A stretch of DNA of 64,000 nt, from the NCBI GenBank assembly GCA_030425045.1, contig JAUHVL010000001.1, positions 248,001 to 312,000 of the forward strand, given 5' to 3'. This DNA comes from a bacterium. Its GTDB lineage: Bacteria; Bdellovibrionota; Bacteriovoracia; Bacteriovoracales; Bacteriovoracaceae. Made by a program: the position numbers and the translations under genes. Below are positions 35,301 through 44,189 of the stretch, piece after piece. A model generated the notes under the pieces. It saw nothing but the letters and a program-made list of their open reading frames with translations. It did not search any database and was not told the origin of the DNA. Each line of letters starts with the position of its first letter. Position 1 is the stretch's first letter.

Positions 35301-36751
35301 TTTACTCGAATGCCCGTTTGAGCTTCTACGAAAGCTTCATCCCAAACTCTAACAGCTTCTCTACCGACATCTTTTAAATATTCCGGAGTCCGCTTAGAAA
35401 AATAATAGACGATTGCTGGCTCACAGGTTTCACCATCACTACAATACTTTGGATCAACTTCTGGATAGAACCTATTTAGGAAGTATTGCTTTTCGAGTTC
35501 TTCTTCTCTTGTGTAACGAACACCATCAGTGAATTTTCTTCTTGTTACGAAGAAGCCAAATTTCTTTCTATCATCGAAATTATAAACAGTTCCTTCTTTT
35601 GGATCATGTGCTTTTCTAAAAGCAAACTTGATTTTCATTTCTCTATTAGGATAGTAAAGAACGAAACTGAAATAATCTTCAGCAATTTGAAAGTCTTCAT
35701 AACTTGCTCTTTCTGTCGTGAGTGTCTCTTCAAAAACACCCGCTCTTTTGAATGGAAAGGCAACACTTTTAAAATCAATCTTAACCCAGTCTCTTTCTTC
35801 CCAGTGTTTAGCTTCTGGATCACCATCTTCAATAAGCTCTTCTTCAACACCTGCTTTTGAACCGTCTGTTTTTAAACGGTAGTCAACCCAGCTTACGGGA
35901 ATATCAAGAGCTATCTCGTAGTTGATTTCATCAGAGGTATCGATATTGTCGGCGATGTTTTTGTTGGCCACTTGAAGAAATTCTTTTGTTTTAACAAACT
36001 TTACCCTCGAAACACTTTCAAAGTTAAAGTCGACAGAAAGGTCACGGCCGACAAGAGTGGCTTTGTCTGATGCCGCTGAAACAATTGTGGCTGCGTAAAA
36101 CCAGTCACCTTCGAACATATCTTTTGGAAAGACATCAACTTTTTGTTGGGCATTGATTCTTTCTCTATTATGTTTATTTATTCTGAAGTGTGTCGCTTCA
36201 GCTAGGCTTCTCGCTGGATATTCTTGGATTCGATCAGTTGCTTCATCATTACTATTTAGAATTGTTTGAACTTTAATGAGTTGTGCTGAGTAACTATGAA
36301 GAGGAACTTTATACATTCCCTTGTTGGCACCAGAGGTGATTTCTTTAGCGTATGTTTTTTCTAGTTGAGGAAGGTCTGCTTCCGCTACAACCTTGTTAAC
36401 AATGAGGTGGTTTTCTGTTACTTCAAATTGAAACTGATAGTTGGTGCCAGCTCTACCTCTGATCGTTGTGTCTGATAAAAGCTCATGATTTGATTCAACG
36501 GGAACGAGATCAAAACCTCTAAATCTTCTGTCTTCTAATGTTTCACTAACTGAGACATTGTCAGACCCCGCAATAGTGCTTTCACCATTGATACCTTGGC
36601 CGGTTTGTTCGTTAATAACTTTTCCTTGCCATTCATTGATTGCATAAAGATCAGGTCCCCCTTGTCCTTGTACAAACTTAGTATCTCTTTCTTTTGCACA
36701 TCCAATCAGAAAGAGTAGAGTTAAAATTGGCAAGACATTAAACATTTTCAT
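32375..36751 (-). CDS. very large metzincin-type zinc metalloprotease lipoprotein
   Basis: 1458 residues from ATG 36751, six bases after GAGG; an upstream frame to 36784 is unneeded. The signal ends in lipobox LIGC, so it is an exported lipoprotein. The catalytic site HEMGHNFGLRH (about 783-793) is the HExxHxxGxxH metzincin motif, and SSTMDYQ about 30 residues later is the Met-turn. This arrangement fits the large zinc-dependent metalloproteases with DUF4953/DUF5117 domains. About 750 residues precede the catalytic centre and 600 follow it. A role in digesting prey or environmental proteins is plausible in a predator-like genome but is inference. Its stop overlaps the hydrolase gene by four bases. 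Confidence 0.85.
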   Translation of the reverse strand: MKMFNVLPILTLLFLIGCAKERDTKFVQGQGGPDLYAINEWQGKVINEQTGQGINGESTIAGSDNVSVSETLEDRRFRGFDLVPVESNHELLSDTTIRGRAGTNYQFQFEVTENHLIVNKVVAEADLPQLEKTYAKEITSGANKGMYKVPLHSYSAQLIKVQTILNSNDEATDRIQEYPARSLAEATHFRINKHNRERINAQQKVDVFPKDMFEGDWFYAATIVSAASDKATLVGRDLSVDFNFESVSRVKFVKTKEFLQVANKNIADNIDTSDEINYEIALDIPVSWVDYRLKTDGSKAGVEEELIEDGDPEAKHWEERDWVKIDFKSVAFPFKRAGVFEETLTTERASYEDFQIAEDYFSFVLYYPNREMKIKFAFRKAHDPKEGTVYNFDDRKKFGFFVTRRKFTDGVRYTREEELEKQYFLNRFYPEVDPKYCSDGETCEPAIVYYFSKRTPEYLKDVGREAVRVWDEAFVEAQTGIRVKLDESKLVELGDLRYNIINIVDSRDGAGLLGYGPSISDSYSGELISASSNIYANPFRETAMRQIRNYIRSRKNLFDQKYLGATQGHGTTSAESDSIELAYRQFVKQFQDYNNLLDSFSVEVPSTVAPGVLKATPKESLVDSLLENNNFNWTNHLLQVKERPGYIPPTNYRGTVFNSNTLFDQLFGENSTAKVNAGLGDALEKGRFFEDVLQTQNKTIAQFQSEGFSRERSLNNFINDGNFCSYGVHNADIVAKIEKYCKDDIEAYIYSLGEGETWNSDEIALLEKCSVKLIEEQVLATLIHEMGHNFGLRHNFLASSDPDNYHYRDQAREVPLAKSSSTMDYQPGHHVDELPKPGPYDIAAIRFGYGNKIRISSPRDSVVTLADNSKPIEWNLQNLTDSEGNRISNATLYPYKYCTDEHTGFRSWTPMCNRHDDGRTPLELVTYLIDDFKGYYEVYGHRYDRRAGNPDWRIASYALRRTFPMMMRVYDQWRSILKDHLGKDRAYFVGETAESYEQMINELKARPDYAEKFEPYYEASKKIFEFLTDLALAPARYCKYDNKTTGQLEIEDFERLRNDYYGAHKVTIQSCDNQDLMKFYEKTLEERRGGMNYELAIPPANADGTHVEVGNYVNDRLLDLDPQSSQFDFNSRNYEKIESAGIGLTRLFAIITLTSRSPSMIHFYRTPDGEVFRPNFMDNPIFRQQYLSKLINRVLNGQQLGELNVQGNNPPIPFYLREKNLLAASWVTMVNSLAIPGQTRQNSQILSLFTPGVSNNPAVGNQEDVLMINYMDRFYVWAHKERNQFAYMLLEKYYEISTMQDLATMFPIQPDFSKILPALNDTDPITLEVAGTKKLPEFLDLISKKFQALQEQYPNPREANYVVRKILGPEINLINTIESRLNFTSDDIANKTAKEIFEEQGVSTVILRNVGPDSYEARVQALQQRFQQDLNMYFYYREYKNELDAKQDVMNDIINGLL

Positions 36752-36839
36752 TAACAACCTCGAATTTATTAAAAATACACACACAACTTTTGAGTATTAC
36801 TCGTTAATCTTTTCGGAGTCAGAGATGAATTTATTAGAA

Positions 36840-37304
36840 TTATTTAAGTGAACAATGAATTTCTTGAAAGAAATTATTCTGGACTTTTTTAGTTTGAATA
36901 TGAAAGTTATCTTTCTTTAAACCTGAGACAAGACCTATTGTATTGTCTTTAAAATAGCCAAAGTCTTTTAGGTCTCCATTCACGGCAACAATTTTTTGAT
37001 TGTATTTCTTTAAACCAGGGATGAGTGAGGTAAATGTATTACATAACTTAATCGCCGTACTCTTTTCCGTCACCATAACATCTCTTTTTGATATGCTTAG
37101 GTGAGGGTTGAAAATAATAAAAGCAGTGTCGTTTCTCGGCTGATCATAGACATCAATGCCTTTATAAAAAAGTTTGTGAGTCTTACCATCGACATTGAGG
37201 TCGATATATTCGTTAACAGAGGCAATCTTTCTCCCCTCAGTCTTCTCTAGAGTACTGCAAGAAGTAAAAAGAAAGATAAATATTAAAAGACTGTATAACT
37301 TCAT
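36840..37304 (-). CDS. small lipoprotein of unknown function
   Basis: 154 residues from ATG 37304; a TTG at 37322 is not preferred. N-terminal signal with lipobox FTSC followed by STLEKTEG. The mature part has two Cys (KLCNTF and EIHCSL) that could pair and a basic, hydrophobic-strand pattern. No family recognised. It lies just upstream (in its direction) of the metzincin gene by 88 bp and may be co-expressed. Confidence 0.65.
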   Translation of the reverse strand: MKLYSLLIFIFLFTSCSTLEKTEGRKIASVNEYIDLNVDGKTHKLFYKGIDVYDQPRNDTAFIIFNPHLSISKRDVMVTEKSTAIKLCNTFTSLIPGLKKYNQKIVAVNGDLKDFGYFKDNTIGLVSGLKKDNFHIQTKKVQNNFFQEIHCSLK

Positions 37305-37376
37305 TAACCTGCTTTTTCCCAAGTCAGGTTAAATTTATCGGCAAATTTTTCTACAATTTAAATTTTCGTCAAATAT

Positions 37377-38522
37377 TCAACGTTTTTGTATAAGTTGCTG
37401 ATATGTGTTGATAGTGTTTTGAGCAATGGTGTCCCAATCAAAGGTTTCTTTATGGGCAGTTTGAGATGCTTTGATTCTCTCTTCTTTTAAAAGAGTTTTA
37501 TCTTCTAGTAGTTGAATAATTCTCTCTGCCATTTTAAAACCATTTCCTGCTCCTACAAGCATATTGCTCTCAAGCATAAGAGGAGGTCCCGGTACATCAT
37601 AGGCCACCACGGGAACTTTTGCGGCTAGCATTTCTAGCACACCAAAGCCAAAACTTTCTAAATGAGAAGGGAACATACCTACAGAAACACTTTTAAGATA
37701 TTCGGGAAGTTTTTGTGGGTCAAATTGTGGAATAATTTTAATTTGGGAGTGATACCTTTTAGGGAAAAAGTTTAAAACTGAAACTTCATCAGGGAAAAGT
37801 CCTTTTGTTCCTAATAATAAAAATTCTACATCAGAAACTTTATTAATAACTTCATGAACGATTTGAGGAAACTCTAGTGCTCCTTTTCGATAATCAAAAG
37901 AACCAACAAAAGCTACGATATTTTTTTCTGGAGGTTCTGTCGATGTTTCAAAAAAATCATTGAGTCGTTCTTTTGAAATACCATAAGGAAAATCGAAAAT
38001 TTTATGAGACTCATGGCCTTCAGCGATTAATTGTTTTTTGTCATCTGGGTTTGTGACGTTAGCTATGTCTGCATTTTTAATGGTTTCATTGGCCATGTTT
38101 ATTCTTTTTTGAACAAACTTAGATCGTTTATTTCCATATAGTATATTTTTAACTAGTCGTAAGAAGTTTTTACGTTCAGGAATAACAATTGCATTTAAGT
38201 GTTGTACCAAAAGAACAGAGCGTGCCACCATAAGAGTATTTTTTGGAAAAAGTTCCCTTTCAAAAGGTAAGAACTCGTGCTCGTATTCAACAACATCATA
38301 TTGAGCGGCATTGTCTTTTAAATAATTTTTTAGTGCTTTAGGGTATTTTTTAAATTTATCTTCAAAGGATAACTCTGTAATCATTCCCTCTGATAAATCG
38401 TTTGGGCTAACGATAGTACAATCATGACCAATTCTCCTATAAGCTTCGGCCATTTCCATATAAACTTTTGCGCCACCATATTTTTTGTCTAGTATTAGCG
38501 GACAACATAATAAAATTTTCAA
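37377..38522 (-). CDS. family 4 glycosyltransferase (GT-B)
   Basis: 381 residues from TTG 38522, nine bases after GAGG. N-terminal KILLCCPLILDKKYGGAKVY and VEYEHEF, C-terminal Rossmann half with IVAFVGSFDYRKGALEFP and the donor-binding ESFGFGVLEMLAAKVPVVAYD (EX7E region). Cytosolic enzyme that transfers a nucleotide-sugar-derived residue, probably to a surface glycan or glycolipid; acceptor unknown. Divergent from the ABC transporter genes by 79 bp. Confidence 0.88.
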   Translation of the reverse strand: MKILLCCPLILDKKYGGAKVYMEMAEAYRRIGHDCTIVSPNDLSEGMITELSFEDKFKKYPKALKNYLKDNAAQYDVVEYEHEFLPFERELFPKNTLMVARSVLLVQHLNAIVIPERKNFLRLVKNILYGNKRSKFVQKRINMANETIKNADIANVTNPDDKKQLIAEGHESHKIFDFPYGISKERLNDFFETSTEPPEKNIVAFVGSFDYRKGALEFPQIVHEVINKVSDVEFLLLGTKGLFPDEVSVLNFFPKRYHSQIKIIPQFDPQKLPEYLKSVSVGMFPSHLESFGFGVLEMLAAKVPVVAYDVPGPPLMLESNMLVGAGNGFKMAERIIQLLEDKTLLKEERIKASQTAHKETFDWDTIAQNTINTYQQLIQKR

Positions 38523-38601
38523 AAAGAAATCCTCATTTGAAGTAGTTGTTTATGTATGTTATTCATTCACTACGATTATAACTTAAATTCTTGGAGAGTC
38601 G

Positions 38602-39336
38602 TTGATTGAAGTAAGAAATCTTACGAAAATTTTTACCCAAGGCAATGTCAAAGCCGTCAATAATGTTAATTTTAAATTAAATCAAGGTGAAATCGGTTGT
38701 ATTATCGGTACAAGTGGCTGTGGTAAAACAACAACTCTTAAAATGATTAATCGACTTATTGAGCCAACTGAAGGTGAAATTATTGTAAGTGAGCAATCGT
38801 TCAAAGATTCAGATGCTGTAAAATGGCGTAGAAAGATCGGTTATGTCATTCAAAAAGCCGGATTACTTCCACACCTTACGATAAAAGATAATATTTCTCT
38901 TCTTTCAAAAATTCTCAAAAAACCTAAAAGTGAAATTGATTCCAGAGTAAAGGAATTAATGGAAACGATTAATTTACCTTTTGAAAAATATAAAGACTTT
39001 TATCCTAAAGAATTAAGTGGTGGCCAGCAACAGCGAGTGGGAATTGCTCGCGCGTTGATGGAAGACCCTCCTGTTATGCTAATGGATGAGCCCTTTGGTG
39101 CACTTGATCCTATTACCAGAGAATCACTTCATGAAGAATTCATAGAGTTAAATAGAAAATTAAAAAAAACAATTCTTATGGTTACCCATGATATGAATGA
39201 AGCCTTTAAGCTTGGTGATAAAATTATTTTAATGAATAAAGGCGAGATTGTTCAAATGGGGAGTAAGTTAGAGTTAATTGAAAACCCTAAAAATGAATTT
39301 GTTGAAGAATTTGTCAAAGGACATGGACATGATTAG
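38602..39336 (+). CDS. osmoprotectant (glycine betaine-type) ABC transporter ATP-binding protein
   Basis: 244 residues from TTG 38602 behind GGAGAG. Walker A GTSGCGKTT, Q-loop VIQKAGLLP, signature LSGGQQQRVGIARAL, Walker B VMLMDEPFGALDP and switch His in MVTHDM are complete. The sequence VKWRRKIGYVIQKAGLLPHLTI is typical of OpuCA/ProV-like ATPases. No C-terminal CBS domains. It powers import of compatible solutes through the fused permease/binding protein encoded next, whose start overlaps by eight bases. Confidence 0.9.
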   Translation: MIEVRNLTKIFTQGNVKAVNNVNFKLNQGEIGCIIGTSGCGKTTTLKMINRLIEPTEGEIIVSEQSFKDSDAVKWRRKIGYVIQKAGLLPHLTIKDNISLLSKILKKPKSEIDSRVKELMETINLPFEKYKDFYPKELSGGQQQRVGIARALMEDPPVMLMDEPFGALDPITRESLHEEFIELNRKLKKTILMVTHDMNEAFKLGDKIILMNKGEIVQMGSKLELIENPKNEFVEEFVKGHGHD

Positions 39337-40873
39337 GTGCTTTCTCTTTTCTTGTCTTTTTCTTTTATCTAATTCGGTTTTAGGCGAAAGCTATAAGAAA
39401 CCAATCACAATCGGATCTAAAAACTTCTCAGAAGCTTTTATCTTAACAGAAATTGTTTCAATACTCTTGGAAGAAAAATTTAATCAACCTGTGATACGAA
39501 AGCATGGACTAGGTGGAACGAAGGTCGCATTCGATGCGCTCATAAACGAAAATATCGATATGTATGGCGATTATACCGGCACAGGTTATGTCATGATATT
39601 AAAAATGAAAGGGGAGCGAGACCCTGATCGTGTTTTTGATATTGTTAATAATGAGTTTCAAAAGAGATGGGATATCCGTTGGATGCCTTCTTTGGGATTT
39701 AATAATACTTATACTGTTGCCGTTAGAAGTTCTGACGAACGATTTAAGAATATTAATAAAATATCTGAGCTTCCATTAAACCTAGAGTCTTATGTCTATG
39801 GAGCTGGTCATGAGTTTATGGAAAGGGCGGATGGCCACCGCGAATTTGTCGATTATTATAATCTAAGATTAGATCCCAATAATATGATCGCTATGAATGT
39901 CGGTTTAATGTATTCGGCAATAAGAGATAAAAAAATAGATATGATTGTTGCTTATTCAACAGACGGTCGAATTAGAGCGTACGATCTTAAAACTCTAGTT
40001 GATGATAAAAAATTTTTTCCACCTTATTACTCATCATTCTTAGTTAAAAACAAAACATTAGAAAAATTTCCTGTCTTAAATAAAGTCTTTGAGCTTACCC
40101 ATAATTTGATTAATGAAAGTGAAATGATGGAAATGAATGATCTGGTTGATCGAGAAAAGATGAACCCTAAGGTTGTCGCTAAAAACTTTCTTATTAATAA
40201 AGGCTTAATTTCTGGAAGTATTGATCTTAGTAAAAAAGAACAATCATTATTCGGCTATTTTTGGGACAAGCGAAACTATCTTTTGAAGTTACTCATCGAA
40301 CATTTAAGTCTTTCGTTTTGGGCCCTCTTTTTTGCTTCTATTATTTCGATTCCTATAGGTGTTTATTTAACTCGTTATGAGAGTCTTGGAAAAATTGTAT
40401 TTCCTATTGTGAATACGATTCAAACAATTCCAAGTTTAGCACTACTGGGTTTTCTCATTCCTCTTATTGGAATTGGGAAGTTTCCGGCCATCATTGCTCT
40501 TTTTCTTTACTCATTATTACCGCTCATAAGAAATACTTATTCTGGAATCCAAGGGGTAGAAAATCGCTATGTGGAAGCTTCTCGGGGCATTGGGCTTACC
40601 GAGTGGCAAATTCTATTGAAGGTTGAAATCCCACTTGCCATGCCGATTATTCTAGCTGGCTTTAGAACGGCTGCCATCATTGTCATTGGAACGGCTACTA
40701 TTGCAGCTTTGATAGGAGCTGGAGGCTTTGGTGATCCTATCTTTAGAGGTGTGGCCACGGTAAATTCAAATCTAATTCTCTTAGGTGCAATTCCCGCTGC
40801 TCTATTAGCTGTCTTTACCGATAAATTAATCAGCATTCTCGAAAATATTCTAGTTTCTAAGGGCTTACGCTAG
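39329..40873 (+). CDS. fused substrate-binding protein and permease of an osmoprotectant ABC transporter
   Basis: 514 residues from ATG 39329, eight bases after AAAGG. Signal-like hydrophobic segment (1-19), then an OpuAC-type binding domain (about 25-300: KPITIGSKNFSEAFILTEI, GGTKVAFDALINENIDMYGDYTGTGY), then five or six membrane helices of the BPD_transp_1 permease (about 325-510) with the EAA loop VEASRGIGLTEWQILLKVEIPLAMP. The SBP domain is thus tethered at the N-terminal, periplasmic side of the permease. Fusions of these two parts are known, though the permease-first order is common elsewhere. Import of glycine betaine, choline or a related solute is likely; the exact ligand is not determined. 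Confidence 0.88.
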   Translation: MIRCFLFSCLFLLSNSVLGESYKKPITIGSKNFSEAFILTEIVSILLEEKFNQPVIRKHGLGGTKVAFDALINENIDMYGDYTGTGYVMILKMKGERDPDRVFDIVNNEFQKRWDIRWMPSLGFNNTYTVAVRSSDERFKNINKISELPLNLESYVYGAGHEFMERADGHREFVDYYNLRLDPNNMIAMNVGLMYSAIRDKKIDMIVAYSTDGRIRAYDLKTLVDDKKFFPPYYSSFLVKNKTLEKFPVLNKVFELTHNLINESEMMEMNDLVDREKMNPKVVAKNFLINKGLISGSIDLSKKEQSLFGYFWDKRNYLLKLLIEHLSLSFWALFFASIISIPIGVYLTRYESLGKIVFPIVNTIQTIPSLALLGFLIPLIGIGKFPAIIALFLYSLLPLIRNTYSGIQGVENRYVEASRGIGLTEWQILLKVEIPLAMPIILAGFRTAAIIVIGTATIAALIGAGGFGDPIFRGVATVNSNLILLGAIPAALLAVFTDKLISILENILVSKGLR

Positions 40874-40961
40874 TGTCGAAATATTGAGCACTCTGTAATT
40901 CTTTCTAATTTTAAATACTTAACATTGATACATGCTATAACAAGCTTATCGGGAGAGAGAA

Positions 40962-41369
40962 TTGAAAAAACTTTGTATTTTATTATGGGCATGCTTAAAC
41001 ATTTCTACATTTGCATCATCAGTATGTGGAAAAATTTCGGAAATAAGAACACCAATGGATATCCAAAATGATGTTGTTCAATCGGTACTGGTTATTACCA
41101 GAACGGATATGTTTACAGTTAAAGATGAAGTTGTTGTTGTCGCCGCCGAAAGAGCATTAAAAAAGAAACTAGGAGCTCGTCTCTTTGAAGAGTATTTATA
41201 TCAGCATGACCGCTTGGCCCACCTTTCTGAAGAAGGATTTACAATCTGTTTTAGTGAAGAGCCTGTTATTTCAAGAACGTTTCCATACCCTATTGTTGAT
41301 CGAGTAAGAAACTTCACCATCCACCATAAAACATTTGTTTTATTTGATTCGAGAAAAGATGAAATTTAG
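40962..41369 (+). CDS. exported hypothetical protein
   Basis: 135 residues from TTG 40962 with GGGAGAGAG upstream. Signal peptide KKLCILLWACLNISTFAS; the mature part has two Cys (SVCGK and FTICFS) that may pair. No known domain. Overlaps the EreA/ChaN-like gene by 11 bp, and the two are probably translated together. Confidence 0.6.
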   Translation: MKKLCILLWACLNISTFASSVCGKISEIRTPMDIQNDVVQSVLVITRTDMFTVKDEVVVVAAERALKKKLGARLFEEYLYQHDRLAHLSEEGFTICFSEEPVISRTFPYPIVDRVRNFTIHHKTFVLFDSRKDEI

Positions 41370-42216
41370 TACTTTAATCATATTTATTTTTTCACTCTCT
41401 ATCTTTGCCCAGTCAGATGTGCACTTGTTTGTAAACTTTACTGATCACATAGCACTTCATACTCATAAGTCTTCACGTTTAAGCTGTCCAAGCCGCACGT
41501 TGAAAAATCTTGATCCCGATATTATATTTATTGGCGAGAACCACTTTGATGGTTTTGCTGATGAGTTTGTTCTCAATAATATTTCTACTTTTAAAGAGCT
41601 TGGTTTTGAACATTTCTTTGCAGAGTATATTGAAACTCGTGATCAAAGAGTTCTCGATCGTTTTAATGCTGATCCAGTAGGTAATATGAATCAACTCTAC
41701 CGTACTTTTGGTATGGAAGGAGATTGGGGCTACGATACGAGTAAATATTTATCTCTCAGTGCTCATGTCGCAAAAGCCGGAATCAACATCATGGGACTAG
41801 ATCGTCGTTATGATTTGATGTTTATGATCGATAGAGATAAAAAAATGGAAATTCGTGACCGTCATATGTTTGAGGTCGCTGAAAGGTTTATTCTCAACAA
41901 CCCTGGAAAAAAACTGATCTTTTTTAATGGCTGGGCCCATTCATTTATCAATGATAGGCTAACAGCTCCAAGTTTCTATGAGCTTTTTGTAGAGCGCTTT
42001 CCAAACTTAAAAGTTGTTAACCTTAAAAGAGATTTCTACGACGAAATGAGCGACGAGAGACTTGGTTTAGCAAATGATTTTGAAAGCCTAAGCCGAGGTT
42101 GTAAGAGTGAATTTGTATTTTATGAGGGTGACGACTCATCCTTTGATTATTATGTCTTTGAACAGGATAAGCCGTTACTTCCGATTTCAGATTCCTACGC
42201 TACAGACTTTATTTAA
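41359..42216 (+). CDS. exported EreA/ChaN-like protein
   Basis: 285 residues from ATG 41359, with GAGAAAAG just before it. Signal peptide about 1-18. The motifs IIFIGENHFDG (near 60) and FNGWAHSF (near 190) follow the GExHxx and GxxH pattern of the EreA/ChaN/TraB-like (Tiki) superfamily, whose members include haem-binding lipoproteins and esterases or metalloproteases. Which activity this one has is unknown. It overlaps its upstream partner by 11 bp and the next convergent gene by four bases. Confidence 0.6.
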   Translation: MKFSTLIIFIFSLSIFAQSDVHLFVNFTDHIALHTHKSSRLSCPSRTLKNLDPDIIFIGENHFDGFADEFVLNNISTFKELGFEHFFAEYIETRDQRVLDRFNADPVGNMNQLYRTFGMEGDWGYDTSKYLSLSAHVAKAGINIMGLDRRYDLMFMIDRDKKMEIRDRHMFEVAERFILNNPGKKLIFFNGWAHSFINDRLTAPSFYELFVERFPNLKVVNLKRDFYDEMSDERLGLANDFESLSRGCKSEFVFYEGDDSSFDYYVFEQDKPLLPISDSYATDFI

Positions 42217-42932
42217 CCTTTAAATTTAGGAAGTCCGCATCTTGCAGGGAAGTAATCCATATTAACTGAAATTCTCGTTCTTGGTTTCCACTCGTTATTA
42301 TTATCGAGAAGAATAGATCTTTCTTTGTAGAGCTCTTCAATTTTTGCAATAGCTCTTCTTTTTAAATTCTCAAGATAAATCTTACTTAAAGCTAGGTGTC
42401 TTTGACCAAGAGTCTGTTTAATTCCATCATTTATTTGTCTGATAAGATCTCTTACCTGATAGATTTGCATTCTATTATCAAGTAACTCTTGTGGCTCTTC
42501 GTAAGCAATCCAGCGGTGTAGGTTAGATGCTTTTACAGCAATATCTCTTTTTCTATCGATATCGACATTCTTAACTAAGCGGTTACCCATTCTATAACAA
42601 TTATAAACATGTCTATATGAATTATTATGATCCTTGGTTGTAAAGAGATCGAATGTGGACCATTGGGTATGAGGAATGTTTTCTACACTGTTTTTGGTGT
42701 CATTCTTAATGACAACTTTTCCCATATGACCTTCTGAATGAAAACTGACTTCATTATTATCAACTCTATGATCTTTAATTCTGTAGTCAAGTCCGTAAAA
42801 ATCTTGAATTTTTAAATAAACTGTAAACCGATCGGTTCCATAATCTTCCATTAGATTTCTATCCATAACATCATTGGAAAATGAGCTCACAGATAAAATA
42901 AAAGTAATAATAGTAATAAATAAATTTTTCAT
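42213..42932 (-). CDS. exported protein of unknown function
   Basis: 239 residues with signal peptide KNLFITIITFILSVSSFS. Mature region is basic with a helical C-terminus (LALSKIYLENLKRRAIAKIEELYKE), and three Cys are scattered. No known family. Start ATG 42932 has GGCAGGAA close by. Convergent overlap of four bases with the EreA/ChaN-like gene. Confidence 0.6.
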   Translation of the reverse strand: MKNLFITIITFILSVSSFSNDVMDRNLMEDYGTDRFTVYLKIQDFYGLDYRIKDHRVDNNEVSFHSEGHMGKVVIKNDTKNSVENIPHTQWSTFDLFTTKDHNNSYRHVYNCYRMGNRLVKNVDIDRKRDIAVKASNLHRWIAYEEPQELLDNRMQIYQVRDLIRQINDGIKQTLGQRHLALSKIYLENLKRRAIAKIEELYKERSILLDNNNEWKPRTRISVNMDYFPARCGLPKFKG

Positions 42933-43079
42933 TTCCTGCCCCCAGGATTAATCATCTCAATATAACTATTTTAAGATGCTTCGCTGTTTATCGGCATTTA
43001 TAAGCAAAATAATTAATGAAATTACGAAATTTTAGGTATTTAGAGGGAGGGGATAGCCTAAGTGCCTTAAAAGTCACTG

Positions 43080-43093
43080 CCAATAATTATTGG
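43080..43093 (+). promoter_or_regulatory. 14-bp palindrome in the intergenic region before the acidic membrane protein
   Basis: CCAATAATTATTGG is a perfect palindrome 49 bases before the ATG at 43142 and about 150 bases from the divergent gene start. Its size and position would suit a dimeric repressor site, but AT-rich palindromes of this length can occur by chance. Confidence 0.3.
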
Positions 43094-43141
43094 TACAGTC
43101 TTTTTAATTTGCACCTAAATAATCAGTTTTGAAGATCCGAT

Positions 43142-43732
43142 ATGCAATTTATGAAAAATACGAAAGTTATCGGAAGCGTTGTCATTATTGGTGCTGTCCT
43201 TTTATTTATTTTTTTAGATACACCAGATTCAAAAGATGAGGATCTAGGTGATGATACGTTTGTCGAAATATCTGAACAAGATATGAAACCAAAAAAAGTA
43301 TCGGAAATCCAAGAGAGTAGTCTAAAGAGTGAAGTAAAGAAAGTCAGTGCCTCAGAAGTTGATTCGTCACCAGATGAAAGTAAAGATGATATCGAAGAAG
43401 AGTTTGCGGAATCAGATGCTGCAAAAGACTTTTTACCGACGAAAAAAAGCTATGCTGATAGAAGTGAGAGAACGCTTCCCCCTCGAACGGCAAAAGAAAA
43501 AACGAAAACAAGCGAAAAATCGATCGTCGTTAGTAGCATTATGGAAGAAGCCGACAAAGAGGACATAGAAAAGATAGCAGAGCAAATGCCGGCCGTTGCT
43601 GAAAAGCTAAAAGAAACCTTTAAGCAAAAAATTATCAGTGAAAAAGAAGCAATGGATATGACGCCAGAAGTGGAGGCTGTTTCAGATGATATAGCACCTC
43701 TTACCTCAGAAGAGCTTAGTATGGACCAATAA
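43142..43732 (+). CDS. membrane-anchored low-complexity acidic protein
   Basis: 196 residues; ATG 43151 (MKNTKVIGS) is an alternative start. One N-terminal helix (about 8-26, VIGSVVIIGAVLLFIFL) is followed by a long Glu/Asp/Lys/Ser-rich region with no fold-like hydrophobic core, so it is likely a periplasmic disordered tail. The C-terminal part (PAVAEKLKETFKQKIISEKEA) may form a helix. Unknown function. Ends directly at a bidirectional terminator. Confidence 0.55.
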   Translation: MQFMKNTKVIGSVVIIGAVLLFIFLDTPDSKDEDLGDDTFVEISEQDMKPKKVSEIQESSLKSEVKKVSASEVDSSPDESKDDIEEEFAESDAAKDFLPTKKSYADRSERTLPPRTAKEKTKTSEKSIVVSSIMEEADKEDIEKIAEQMPAVAEKLKETFKQKIISEKEAMDMTPEVEAVSDDIAPLTSEELSMDQ

Positions 43733-43733
43733 A

Positions 43734-43757
43734 AAAGGAGTGGCGAACCACTCCTTT
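43734..43757. terminator. bidirectional terminator hairpin
   Basis: AAAGGAGTGG (43734-43743) and CCACTCCTTT (43748-43757) form a perfect 10-bp stem around CGAA. An A-run precedes it on the plus strand, giving a T-run (TTTTTT) after the stem on the minus strand. It separates convergent genes ending at 43732 and 43783. Confidence 0.85.
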
Positions 43758-43782
43758 CTCAAACACACATATATGGAACAAA

Positions 43783-44154
43783 CTATTTTGAAGCTCTTTC
43801 AAGCTCAATAGTTACTTCATCACCATTAAAGTTTCTAAGTGTTAATTCTTCAGCCTCTGAAGCAATATTGCTTTTTTTCAGGCTTAGGGTAAACGTTACG
43901 GGCTCAAGACTTGATTTTCCACAGTACATTTTTGTTGAACGTACAATCAAGTCAGCTCCACAGCTCGTAGCATAGTTTTTTGTAAGTCTATCATTACGAC
44001 ATAGACCGTCTACATCTAGTGCAAGCCCATGAGAGTTACAATCATCAAGTAACATTGTTACATAAAGATTGTCGCCATCTGCGAAAGCACTAAAAGAGGC
44101 GGCATTAATTGAAGCCGTTATCAGAAGTGTTGCTAATAAAGTTAAAATTTTCAT
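43783..44154 (-). CDS. small exported Cys-containing protein
   Basis: 123 residues with signal peptide KILTLLATLLITASINA. The mature part has four Cys (DDCNS, GLCRND, TSCGAD, MYCGKS), suggesting two disulfides, and the rest is beta-like. No family recognised. Preceded on its 5' side by repeated TGCCAC motifs (44190-44252). Confidence 0.6.
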   Translation of the reverse strand: MKILTLLATLLITASINAASFSAFADGDNLYVTMLLDDCNSHGLALDVDGLCRNDRLTKNYATSCGADLIVRSTKMYCGKSSLEPVTFTLSLKKSNIASEAEELTLRNFNGDEVTIELERASK

Positions 44155-44189
44155 ATCGATTTACTCCGTTTTGTTTTCTGAAGACTTTA

